From contig JBEKNT010000126.1 in NCBI GenBank assembly GCA_049522565.1, positions 1-16,362 of the forward strand: DNA of 16,362 nt, written 5' to 3'. The DNA comes from JASHVB01 sp049522565. GTDB lineage: Bacteria; Pseudomonadota; Alphaproteobacteria; Acetobacterales; Acetobacteraceae. The notes beneath the pieces were generated by a model. It saw nothing but the letters and a program-made list of their open reading frames with translations, was not told where the DNA came from and ran no database searches. A program made the position numbers and the translations under genes. Shown here piece after piece: positions 7,301 through 14,017 of this stretch. The first letter of the stretch is position 1. The number at the start of each line of letters is the position of its first letter.

Positions 7301-8082
7301 ACCCGCTCCTGGACGTCCTGGCGGCGACCGGCCGTGGCGTGATCGGCGCCGCCCGCAGCACCGGCGCGCTGACGGTGTTCGCCGGCACCGGGCTGTCGCA
7401 TGTGGTGCGGCCGCCCTTCTTCGCCCGGCTGTTCGGCCGCGCCCTGTTGGAGATGGGCTATTTCAGCCTGCCGGTGGTGGCGCTAACCGCGGTGTTCACC
7501 GGCATGGTGCTGGCCTTGCAGTCGTATACCGGCTTCTCGCGCTACGCCGCGGAAAGCGCCATTCCGAACATCGTCGTGCTGTCGATCACCCGCGAGCTCG
7601 GGCCGGTGCTGGCCGGGCTGATGGTGGCGGGGCGCATCGGCGCCGCGATGGCCGCCGAGCTCGGCACCATGCGCGTCACCGACCAGATCGACGCGCTGTC
7701 TACCTTGTCCACCAACCCGATGAAATACCTGGTGGTGCCGCGCCTGCTGGCCGGGATCATCGCGCTGCCGGCGCTCGTGCTGGTGGCTGACGTACTGGGC
7801 GTGCTGGGCGGCTTCATCGTCTCGACGCTGAAGCTCGGATTCAATGCCAGCGTCTATCTGAGCAACACGCTGAACTTTATGCAGACCCAGGATGTGGTCT
7901 CCGGTCTGGTGAAGGCGGCGGCGTTCGGCTTCATCATCGCACTGATGGGCTGCTACCAGGGCTACAACAGCCGGGGCGGCGCGCAGGGCGTGGGCGCCGC
8001 CACCACCGGCGCGGTGGTCAGCGCCTCGATCCTGATCCTGGCCTTCGACTACGTGCTGACCGAGATGTTCTTCGCCCGCTGA
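7297..8082 (+). CDS. mlaE: MlaE-family lipid ABC transporter permease
   Basis: The product is a 261-aa inner-membrane permease of the MlaE/YrbE family, which moves phospholipids between inner and outer membranes together with an ATPase (MlaF) and an MCE protein (MlaD). Family blocks are clear: GTGLSHVVRPP near the start, FTGMVLALQSYTGFSRYAAE, ITRELGPVLAGLMVAGRIGAAMAAELGTMRVTDQIDALSTL (given here only to locate the conserved coupling region), and GCYQGYNSRGGAQGVG. About five hydrophobic spans are visible. It starts with GTG at 7297, overlapping the alr stop (GTGA). It has no ribosome binding site of its own, so it probably depends on translational coupling. No mlaF or mlaD follows: the next gene is a pentapeptide-repeat protein behind a large hairpin. 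Partners must be elsewhere in the genome if the transporter works. Confidence 0.93.
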   Translation: MNPLLDVLAATGRGVIGAARSTGALTVFAGTGLSHVVRPPFFARLFGRALLEMGYFSLPVVALTAVFTGMVLALQSYTGFSRYAAESAIPNIVVLSITRELGPVLAGLMVAGRIGAAMAAELGTMRVTDQIDALSTLSTNPMKYLVVPRLLAGIIALPALVLVADVLGVLGGFIVSTLKLGFNASVYLSNTLNFMQTQDVVSGLVKAAAFGFIIALMGCYQGYNSRGGAQGVGAATTGAVVSASILILAFDYVLTEMFFAR

Positions 8083-8163
8083 CGCGCGGCGGGCCGAAGC
8101 GCGGCGTCTGCACCAAACATTAACCAAACCGCCGCACAATCACCGGCTGATGCCACCCGCCTG

Positions 8164-8216
8164 GTCACGGCGGGACGGCCAGTCCCCGGGCGCGCGACCC
8201 GGGGCTCCGCCGTGAC
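8164..8216. promoter_or_regulatory. Nested hairpin at the start of the pentapeptide gene
   Basis: An outer stem GTCACGGCGG/CCGCCGTGAC (8164-8173 with 8207-8216, ten perfect pairs) encloses an inner stem CCCCGGG/CCCGGGG (8184-8190 with 8198-8204) extended by two more pairs. The only asymmetry is a bulge on the left side. It overlaps the earliest possible GTG start (8212). It could terminate alr-mlaE transcription or mask translation initiation of the next gene. No T-tract follows. Confidence 0.5.
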
Positions 8217-9543
8217 GGTGGGGCAACATGGATGCACCGGCGTGGATGCTGACCCGACCCGTCTGGAGTTGCTTCGCCTCCCCGAGGCACAGCTCGGGGA
8301 GATCTTCCGACGCCATGGCATGTTCCGGGACTCCCGCCCCGGCGGCCGCCGTGCGGTGCTGACCGGCGTGGACCTGGCCGGCCTAGACCTGGCGGGGCAG
8401 GACCTGTCGCATGCCGACTTCACCGGCGCGTCCTTCTACGGCGCCAACCTGGCCGGCTGCCGGTTCGACTGCGCGACCCTGTTCGCCTGCGACTTCCGCC
8501 AGGCCAACCTGGAGAATGCCAGCCTGGTCCGCGCCGATCTGCGCGGCTGCTACTTCGCCGGCGCCATCCTGGTCGGCGCCAATCTGTTCTCGGCCGACCT
8601 GCGGGAGGGCGTGCATGTCTCGCGCGACCGCAAGGGGGAGTTCCATGCGCTGGTGCCGGAGGAGCACAACGCCACCGCCATCTCGGGCGCCGACTTCTCC
8701 GGCGCCAACCTGACCAACGCCAGCCTGTCCGGCGCCGTCGCCATCCAGACCGATTTCTCCGACGCCACCATGCGCGGCTGCAAGCTGATCCGCGCCCGGC
8801 TCCAGGGGGCGAACTTCACCGGCTGCAACCTGGCGGGGGCCGATTTCGGCCAGGCGGACACGCGCGGCGCCTGCTTCCGCGGTGCGGTGCTGGCGGGAGC
8901 GAACTTCACCTACACCGACGTTGCCGGTGCCGACATGCGGGACACGCTGTCCGATGCGCCGGGCGGCCGGCTGATCGCCGAGCTGGGGGTCGGACTGGAG
9001 GAGCTACTGCGCCGGCACCTTGCGTTCATCGGCAGCAATGGGGCCGAGGGCGCGCCGCTCGATCTCAGCGGTTTCGACCTGCGGGGCAACGGATCACTGG
9101 CTGGTGCCTGCCTGACCATGGCGGCCGCGCGGCAGGCGGTGTTTTACGGCCTGGACCTGTCGCGCGCCGCCTTGCAGGCGGCCAAATGCAACGGGGCCGA
9201 TTTCCGCGACTGCCACCTGGACGAGGCGGATCTGCGCGGCATCGACCTGACCGGGGCCAAGCTGAACGGCGCCACGCTGCGCAACGCCAACCTGCGCTCG
9301 CTGAGGCTCGACGAGGGGCGCGAGATGCATGCCGATCTGACCGGTGCCCGGCTGCGGCACGCCGACCTCGCGGGCGCCAAGCTGCGGGGGGCATTGCTGG
9401 TCGGCGCCGACCTGTCCAGTGCCGACCTGACCGGCGTCGATCTCACCGGTGTCGCGCTGAGCGGCGCCAAGCTGTTCGCCTGCAAGCTGTCGCAGGGCCA
9501 GCGCGCGGTGGCGATGGCGGGCGGGGCGTTGCTCGGCGGGTGA
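8212..9543 (+). CDS. Pentapeptide-repeat protein with two beta-helix modules
   Basis: As drawn, the product is 443 aa and made almost wholly of A(D/N)LxX pentapeptides, which fold as a right-handed quadrilateral beta-helix. Two modules are visible. A helical cap LGEIFRRHGMF (28-38) and GxRAxLTGVDLAG lead into repeats from about 50 to 245. They are interrupted near 132-158 by a charged non-repeat loop (REGVHVSRDRKGEF...). A second cap, LEELLRRHLAFIGSNG (262-277), leads into repeats from about 282 to 425. There is no signal peptide or membrane span, so it is probably cytosolic. Pentapeptide proteins include gyrase-protecting DNA mimics and many of unknown role, so no function is claimed. The start is uncertain: GTG 8212, 8218 and 8242 are all in frame, and 8212 lies inside a hairpin, so 8218 or 8242 may be real. 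Confidence 0.85.
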   Translation: MTVGQHGCTGVDADPTRLELLRLPEAQLGEIFRRHGMFRDSRPGGRRAVLTGVDLAGLDLAGQDLSHADFTGASFYGANLAGCRFDCATLFACDFRQANLENASLVRADLRGCYFAGAILVGANLFSADLREGVHVSRDRKGEFHALVPEEHNATAISGADFSGANLTNASLSGAVAIQTDFSDATMRGCKLIRARLQGANFTGCNLAGADFGQADTRGACFRGAVLAGANFTYTDVAGADMRDTLSDAPGGRLIAELGVGLEELLRRHLAFIGSNGAEGAPLDLSGFDLRGNGSLAGACLTMAAARQAVFYGLDLSRAALQAAKCNGADFRDCHLDEADLRGIDLTGAKLNGATLRNANLRSLRLDEGREMHADLTGARLRHADLAGAKLRGALLVGADLSSADLTGVDLTGVALSGAKLFACKLSQGQRAVAMAGGALLGG

Positions 9544-9786
9544 TGCGCCGTCGCCGAGGTGTGGGTCGCGACGCCGGAGGGACTCAGAATAAATCCCTGG
9601 ATTTCACGCAGAATTGGTTTTTGTAACGGTTCTAATTCCCGGGCGATCTTCAGTCGGTGCTGCACCGGCGAATCGAGGCCACGACGGCGGCCCGGATATG
9701 CCTCGGATGCAGCACCGCATCGCCGAATTCATGTCGGCAAATTCGCCGCGCGGCACACGCTCTCAGCGGCCGCGCGGCGCAAGCCT
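9544..9786. other. Gap with palindromes, no gene
   Basis: The gap between convergent genes contains two copies of the self-complementary GCCGCGCGGC (9745-9754 and 9769-9778), which lie just past the stop of the minus-strand metallopeptidase gene and could form a terminator-like structure for it. CGGTGC-T-GCACCG is another small palindrome, at 9655-9667. No coding frame is convincing. Confidence 0.4.
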
Positions 9787-10377
9787 TCAGTAGAGGCGTC
9801 CGCTGGTCGGCACCGGGACGTCATTGAAGCCCAGGAAGTCGGTGTAGTTCTGTCGCTGCAACAGACCATAGTCCTTGCACACCGGGTGTTCATGACGGCG
9901 CAGGTTATCGGCTTCGATCTCCGCCGTGGTCTTTGAACCCGCTACCACCGCGCCGCCGCCGCCTTGCGAGGCAAACCAGCCGGGGTTTTCAATGTACTGT
10001 TTCGCGTGCCCCAATTCGTGGATCAGCACGATCTCCGACGGGTACACCACGTCTGCCTTCTTGCCGGAAATGATCGGTGCTCCGGTGGCGGCCCGATACC
10101 CGGTGATGTCGGCGCCTCGGGTAGTAAAGCTCTTGCCGGGGGTCCAGACGATGCAGGGCCCGGTGAAGGCCCATTCCATCGAGAACGGACCGAATGCACC
10201 CTCCACCTCGCAAACCAGAACGCTGATCTGGACCGTCGGTGACTTGTTCTCGAGGAAGTCGATGATGGCTGCTGCGGCCTTGCTCTTCTGTTTCAGCGTG
10301 CTGAGCGCATTGTAAAAATAGGCACTCGCGTTCGAGTAAGGGATTTTCGATGCGCTACGAGCAGCAAGTGTCAGCAT
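9787..10377 (-). CDS. Small HExxH zinc metallopeptidase-like protein (M91/NleD-like)
   Basis: The 196-aa protein has a zinc-protease motif HELGHAKQY (His120, Glu121, His124) inside EIVLIHELGHAKQYIENPG. It is followed by TTAEIEADNLRRHEH (150-164), which could supply a third ligand, and YGLLQRQNY (170-178). This E...N...R...Y tail resembles peptidase M91, the family of the type III effector NleD and relatives. The match is from memory of the pattern and is moderate. There is no signal peptide or membrane segment, so it is either cytosolic or exported by a dedicated system. The start ATG 10377 has a strong GGAGG (10384-10388) six bases upstream. The gene and its leader are visibly less GC-rich than their neighbours, which suggests horizontal transfer. 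No secretion gene or immunity partner is adjacent. Alternatives are another HExxH family or a toxin domain. Confidence 0.72.
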   Translation of the reverse strand: MLTLAARSASKIPYSNASAYFYNALSTLKQKSKAAAAIIDFLENKSPTVQISVLVCEVEGAFGPFSMEWAFTGPCIVWTPGKSFTTRGADITGYRAATGAPIISGKKADVVYPSEIVLIHELGHAKQYIENPGWFASQGGGGAVVAGSKTTAEIEADNLRRHEHPVCKDYGLLQRQNYTDFLGFNDVPVPTSGRLY

Positions 10378-10394
10378 TTTGGTCCTCCGCGTGG

Positions 10395-10425
10395 ATCATG
10401 TATGATGTTATGGTGCTGTATCATA
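10395..10425. promoter_or_regulatory. AT-rich palindromes upstream of the metallopeptidase gene
   Basis: ATCAT-GT-ATGAT (10395-10406) is a compact palindrome. TATGAT (10401-10406) also pairs with ATCATA (10420-10425) across 13 bases. The block lies 18-48 bases upstream of the ATG on the minus strand, in an AT-rich island within GC-rich DNA. This is where the promoter and an operator would be expected. No regulator gene is adjacent. Confidence 0.35.
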
Positions 10426-10851
10426 GAGTTTCCCTTCGCCCGAGGGCCGGGGGACGGTGTCATTGTGAAACCTCGATTGTCGACCTCTCGCCCATTTGAG
10501 CGACGCTCCGCTGCTTCCGGCGGCGTTCACGCCCGTCGCGCCAACAGCGCCGGACGGCACGTCGAGGCCCACCTTTCCCCTCTGGCTTGCGTGTCGCCGC
10601 TATAGCTGGAACCTTAGCGCACTGCAACGATCATCTGGACGATCGCGTTTGGATTTGCCTGACGGCCGATGCCGGGCCTGCCGATCGGTGAACTGTGCCC
10701 GTCAGACAGGGCGCAACGACGACGGCACTGGCCAAGCGCGGCGCCGCCCGACGGCGCTTTTCGAGGCCGCGCCGTCGTGTGCGATGCGGCAACATCCCGA
10801 CAAAACCTCGGCCGGCGCCGTCAAAACCAAATACGTCGAGCCGGCAACCAC
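10426..10851. other. Stretch without a supportable gene
   Basis: About 425 bases between the metallopeptidase leader and the MBL hydrolase stop contain only arginine-rich chance frames on both strands. Several short GC-rich inverted repeats occur (for example around 10740-10790), but none forms a convincing terminator or RNA gene. Confidence 0.45.
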
Positions 10852-11892
10852 TCACGCCGCGCGGTAACGATCCGTCCCGCCCGCGTCGGTTTCCAGCACC
10901 AGTTCGCCGCCGCCCAGCATGTGATTGACATGCGCCAGCACCTCGCCGAACGCGAAGCCGGTCTGATGCTCGTCCAGGTCGCGATGGAAGATGTGCGGCA
11001 CCAATTCCGCCACCGACAGCGGGTGCTGCCGGCACGCATCGGCGATCATGCCGCAGCGCTGCGCGTGGTGCTCGATCAATTCGCCAACCCGCACGTGCAG
11101 GCCGTAAAACGGCAGCCCGTGTCCCGGCAGCACCAGCACGTCCTCCGCAACCGACTCGCGCAGCGCGCGCAGCGAGCGCAAGTAGATGCCGAGCGCGTCG
11201 AGGTCCGGCTCCATCGCGTGTACGCTGACGTTCGGCGAGATGCGCGCGATCACCTGGTCCGCCGCGAAGAACAGCTTTTCGTCCGGCCGCACCAGCATCG
11301 CCTGCTCCAGCGCGTGTCCCCCGCCGGTCAGCACCTGGAACTGCCGCGCGCCGATGGACAGTGCATCGCCGTGCTGGACGCGATGATAGGTGGTCGGCAC
11401 CCCCGTGGTGCGCCGCAGGTATTCGTGACCGCGGGCGAGCACCAACTCGGTCACCTCGGACGACAGGCCGTGGCGGCGATAGAACGGCCGATAGGTCTCG
11501 GCGCCGAGGTCGCCGGGCGCGTATTGCAGCGCCAGACTATAGAGGTACTCCGGCCGCGGCATCGACAACGGCAGGCCGAAGCGTGAGGCGAGCCAGCCAG
11601 CCAGGCCGACATGGTCGGGATGATAGTGCGTCACGATCATCTGCGTCAGGCGCTGCCCGGCCAGCGGCCCGGCGAGGATCGCGTCCCAGGCCTCCCGGCA
11701 GGCCGCGGTGGCCAGACCGGTGTCGAGCACCGCCCAACCGCCGCTGTCCTCGATGAGGTAGATGTTCACGTGATTGAGCCGGTAGGGCAGCGGCAGGCGG
11801 AACCATAGCACGCCCGGCGTGATTTGCGTCACGATGCCCGGCGCGGGCGGCTGGGCGTGCGGGAAGACGAGGGGGGCGGTTATGGTGTCCAT
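10852..11892 (-). CDS. MBL-fold metallo-hydrolase
   Basis: The 346-aa product is a metallo-beta-lactamase-fold hydrolase. Metal ligands are THYHPDH (88-94), TGGGHALEQ (His193), AADQVI (Asp212) and LPGHGLPFYG (His258), all in the expected order. The layout (N-terminal MBL domain, then a C-terminal helical/winged tail from about 265 with HHAQRCGMIADAC and a final HVNHMLGGGELV) fits the glyoxalase-II-like/LACTB2-like branch that often hydrolyses thioesters or related small molecules. The substrate cannot be told from sequence. The usual GHSPGH block appears as GHALEQ, which is seen in this branch. The start is ATG 11892, with TTTTTAGCGC just upstream and no good ribosome binding site. It is a single gene, with unassigned DNA on both sides. 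Confidence 0.88.
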   Translation of the reverse strand: MDTITAPLVFPHAQPPAPGIVTQITPGVLWFRLPLPYRLNHVNIYLIEDSGGWAVLDTGLATAACREAWDAILAGPLAGQRLTQMIVTHYHPDHVGLAGWLASRFGLPLSMPRPEYLYSLALQYAPGDLGAETYRPFYRRHGLSSEVTELVLARGHEYLRRTTGVPTTYHRVQHGDALSIGARQFQVLTGGGHALEQAMLVRPDEKLFFAADQVIARISPNVSVHAMEPDLDALGIYLRSLRALRESVAEDVLVLPGHGLPFYGLHVRVGELIEHHAQRCGMIADACRQHPLSVAELVPHIFHRDLDEHQTGFAFGEVLAHVNHMLGGGELVLETDAGGTDRYRAA

Positions 11893-12134
11893 GGCCGATT
11901 TTTAGCGCACGACGCGGCGTTGCGCGACCCCGGCCAAGTGGGGCCAAAACCATCAGGCTGGAGGCCATCGCGGTGGTTCAGGGTTCTGACGTTAAGCCGG
12001 CTGCCACGCGCAAGGCCCCCACGTCGGCGCGTAGCCGAATGACGCCCTTCTTCATGGTCTCCGGACGCGCCAACCAGGCCTGCACCAACTTCGCGTGATG
12101 GAGCTGGCGCGCGCGAAGGCGCGCCCGCCGGGGA
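11893..12134. other. Gap with a hairpin and an unexplained protein-like frame
   Basis: A 7-bp stem-loop, GGCGCGC-GCGAAG-GCGCGCC (12106-12125), lies just downstream of the cdh stop on the minus strand and could end that operon; it has no T-tract. A minus-strand frame ending at 11978 reads QLHHAKLVQAWLARPETMKK and then GVIRLRADVGALRVAAGL. This looks more like real protein than the usual chance frames here, but it overlaps the 3' end of cdh and has no convincing start. Confidence 0.35.
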
Positions 12135-12884
12135 CTACCGCGCCAGCGCGCAGTCGTGGTCCTGCAACTCCTCCCCCGACGCACGGTCTCCGGCGGTCAG
12201 GTCGGCGCGGTCGTCGAGCAGGATGAAGCCTTGCTCGTTGGCCGCGAAGGTCGCCCCGGCGAGCACCAACGTGTGTTCGCCCATCTCCGCCTGCGGTACC
12301 CCGGCCGCGAGCAAACGGAACGGGTTGGTGCCGCCGAGGTCCGCCCCCGGCAGGCGCATGGCGCGGTAGCGGTGGCCGGCCAGCGGCACCGGGAACGTGC
12401 TCCACTGCGGGCCGATCTCGGCCTGGTGCTGCGCCAGCGCGGCCCGCACGTCGGCGCGCAGGCAGTCGATATGGATGTGCAACTGGTCCTGCGTCCGGCC
12501 GCTGGGCGAGTTGATCGCCAGCGACAGGACGTCACGCGCCAGGGCATGGCCGGCGCGTTGCTCGACGTCGTGCCGCGCCTGCCAGGCGGCATCCCAGTAG
12601 TTCGGCGCGTCCGGGGCGAGGATCGCCGCATCCTCGATGCCGCTCACCCGTGCGGTGGGGATCAGCAGGAACTGCGTGGCGCCGTCGCGGTCCTTCAGCA
12701 CCGCGTAGCCGTGCGCCAGATCGACCGAGGCGCACGGCGCGGGGTCCTGCTTGCTTTGCTCGTCCGGCACGCAGCGGACATGCACGATGTGCCACCGCGC
12801 CGACGGATCGGCGGCGCGCGCCGTGGTCAGCGCCATGCTGGCCAACAGCAGCACGAACAGCAGACGACGGGCAGGGTGGGTCAT
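12135..12884 (-). CDS. cdh: CDP-diacylglycerol diphosphatase (Cdh), exported
   Basis: The 249-aa protein starts with a signal peptide (residues 1-25, hydrophobic LLFVLLLASMAL, cleavage after ARA). It then shows the Cdh fold of the HIT superfamily: WHIVHVRCVPDEQ (31-43), DGATQFLLIPTARVSGIE and the active-site SGRTQDQLHIHIDCLR (128-143), followed by a conserved GGTNPFRLLA and a C-terminal EELQDHDC. Cdh hydrolyses CDP-diacylglycerol to phosphatidate and CMP at the periplasmic face of the inner membrane. The frame is open far upstream, but ATG 12884 is chosen because it gives the signal peptide and overlaps the hpxZ stop by four bases (ATGA). The two genes are therefore probably one operon with coupled translation. 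The combination is unusual functionally. Confidence 0.9.
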   Translation of the reverse strand: MTHPARRLLFVLLLASMALTTARAADPSARWHIVHVRCVPDEQSKQDPAPCASVDLAHGYAVLKDRDGATQFLLIPTARVSGIEDAAILAPDAPNYWDAAWQARHDVEQRAGHALARDVLSLAINSPSGRTQDQLHIHIDCLRADVRAALAQHQAEIGPQWSTFPVPLAGHRYRAMRLPGADLGGTNPFRLLAAGVPQAEMGEHTLVLAGATFAANEQGFILLDDRADLTAGDRASGEELQDHDCALAR

Positions 12885-13261
12885 GCGTCGATCAGGCTGA
12901 CATGCGCGGCGACGATGTGCCAGCCATCCGGGAAGCGCGCCCAGGTCTGCATCTGCCGCCCGACCTTGCCCGGCACGGTGTCGCGATGAAACAGCGTGGC
13001 GGCGGTGGCGAAGTCGCGGCCATAGGTGGTGATGACCGTGCGAGACATCGTCCGTGCCAACCCGATGGGCGACCGCGCGGCGCGGAACGCACCGATCTCG
13101 TCCCAGCCATACAGGATCTCGCCGATGCCGTAGCGGATGGTGTGCGGGCTGCGCCAGAACAGCGCCTGCAAGGTGGCCGTGTCGTTGCCGACCAGCGCGG
13201 CCTCGTAGCGCGCGAAAGCCGCTTCGACTTCCGCAACGACCTCGGGCAGGTTGACGTCCAT
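12881..13261 (-). CDS. hpxZ: HpxZ-like NTF2-fold protein (DUF3225/AtzH-like)
   Basis: The 126-aa product matches the HpxZ/DUF3225 family end to end: INLPEVVAEVEAAFARYE-type N-terminus, ALVGNDTATLQALFW (21-35), TIRYGIGEILYGWDEIGAFRAAR, TVITTYGRDFATA and a final GRQMQTWARFPDGWHIVAAHVSL. HpxZ is encoded in oxalurate/purine catabolic clusters, and relatives such as AtzH act in urea-carboxylate-type pathways. It has an NTF2-like fold and its precise reaction is not settled. Here no amidase or other hpx gene is adjacent; the partner is cdh, overlapped by four bases. A GGGAG-like site lies about a dozen bases before ATG 13261. It is divergent from vapB, with a shared 95-base gap. Confidence 0.88.
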   Translation of the reverse strand: MDVNLPEVVAEVEAAFARYEAALVGNDTATLQALFWRSPHTIRYGIGEILYGWDEIGAFRAARSPIGLARTMSRTVITTYGRDFATAATLFHRDTVPGKVGRQMQTWARFPDGWHIVAAHVSLIDA

Positions 13262-13314
13262 CAGGCGGTTTCTCCCGATCTCGCAGCGCCCTCTTGCCGA
13301 GGGCCGAATACGAT

Positions 13315-13336
13315 GTATATACCGACAGTATATCCC
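13315..13336. promoter_or_regulatory. GTATAT repeat, likely VapBC autoregulatory operator
   Basis: GTATATACC (13315-13323) and GTATATCCC (13328-13336) are direct repeats with a 13-base period. The first contains the perfect palindrome GTATATAC. They sit about 20 bases before the vapB ATG in an AT-rich patch that also offers -10-like hexamers. VapB antitoxins typically bind such sites and repress their own operon. Divergent hpxZ could be affected too. Confidence 0.55.
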
Positions 13337-13356
13337 AAGGGGAAGGGCGTTTCCCG

Positions 13357-13590
13357 ATGACCCGATCCACCGTATTCATGACCAACAAGAGCCAAGCTGT
13401 GCGGCTGCCCAAGGCGGTCGCCTTGCCCGAAGACGTTCACCAGGTAGACATCGTTAGCGTCGGGCACAGCCGGATCATCACACCGGTCGGGCGGCGTTGG
13501 GATGATTTCTTCCGCCACGGCCCAAAGGTTTCCGAAGATTTCATGAATGAACGCGAACAGCCGCCGGCCGACGAACGCGAGCCGTTGTGA
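13357..13590 (+). CDS. vapB: Type II antitoxin VapB
   Basis: The 77-aa protein has an N-terminal AbrB/SpoVT-like DNA-binding domain (FMTNKSQAVRLPKAVALPEDV, residues 7-27) typical of VapB. A C-terminal tail (WDDFFRHGPKVSEDFMNERE, 48-67) would wrap around and inhibit VapC. It neutralises the toxin and represses the operon. The frame is open from 13294, but ATG 13357 has a strong AAGGGGAAGGG (13338-13348) upstream and gives the family N-terminus. It also lies downstream of the GTATAT operator-like repeat. The stop overlaps the vapC start. Confidence 0.93.
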   Translation: MTRSTVFMTNKSQAVRLPKAVALPEDVHQVDIVSVGHSRIITPVGRRWDDFFRHGPKVSEDFMNEREQPPADEREPL

Positions 13591-13988
13591 TGCTGGAGTA
13601 CATGCTCGACACCAACATCTGCATCTACGTCCTGAAGAACCGGCCGGCGGCGCTGCGTGACCGGTTTGACCAGGAGGCCGAACGGCTGTGCATTTCGACC
13701 ATCGTCCTGGGCGAACTGCATTACGGTGCCGAAAAATCCGCCCGGCGCGCGGATAATCTGCACGCCATAGAGCAATTCGCGGCACGCCTCGACGTGTTGC
13801 CGTTCACCGCTCGCGCCGCCGCGCATCACGGCGACATCCGCGCCCAGCTTGAACGCGCAGGTCAACAATCCGGCCCGTACGACATGCTGATCGGCGCGCA
13901 CGCGCGCAGCGAGGGCCTGATCGTCGTCACCAACAACATGCGCGAATTCGAGCGCATGCCTGGCTTGCGGGTGGAGAATTGGGTGTAG
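13590..13988 (+). CDS. vapC: Type II toxin VapC, PIN-domain ribonuclease
   Basis: From ATG 13590 the protein is 132 aa with a complete PIN active site: Asp7 in MLDTNICIYVLK, Glu42 in VLGELHYGAEKS, Asp98 in GPYDMLIGAHA and the TNN motif (114-116) in VVTNNMREFERMPGLRVENW. It is a Mg-dependent RNase. Close relatives of the enteric VapC type cut initiator tRNA-fMet, but the target here is inferred only. The vapB stop and the vapC ATG share one base (TGATG); GTG 13587 is an alternative that adds one residue. The module looks intact and functional. It converges on the tartrate dehydrogenase gene with only 29 bases between. Confidence 0.94.
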   Translation: MLEYMLDTNICIYVLKNRPAALRDRFDQEAERLCISTIVLGELHYGAEKSARRADNLHAIEQFAARLDVLPFTARAAAHHGDIRAQLERAGQQSGPYDMLIGAHARSEGLIVVTNNMREFERMPGLRVENWV

Positions 13989-14017
13989 CGAGTGATGGCA
14001 GCGGCGTTGCTTCCGCC

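Noticed and set aside
8130..8220. Intrinsic terminator after mlaE
   Set aside because: The hairpin is strong but has no T-tract and overlaps a possible start codon, so it is listed as a regulatory structure instead.
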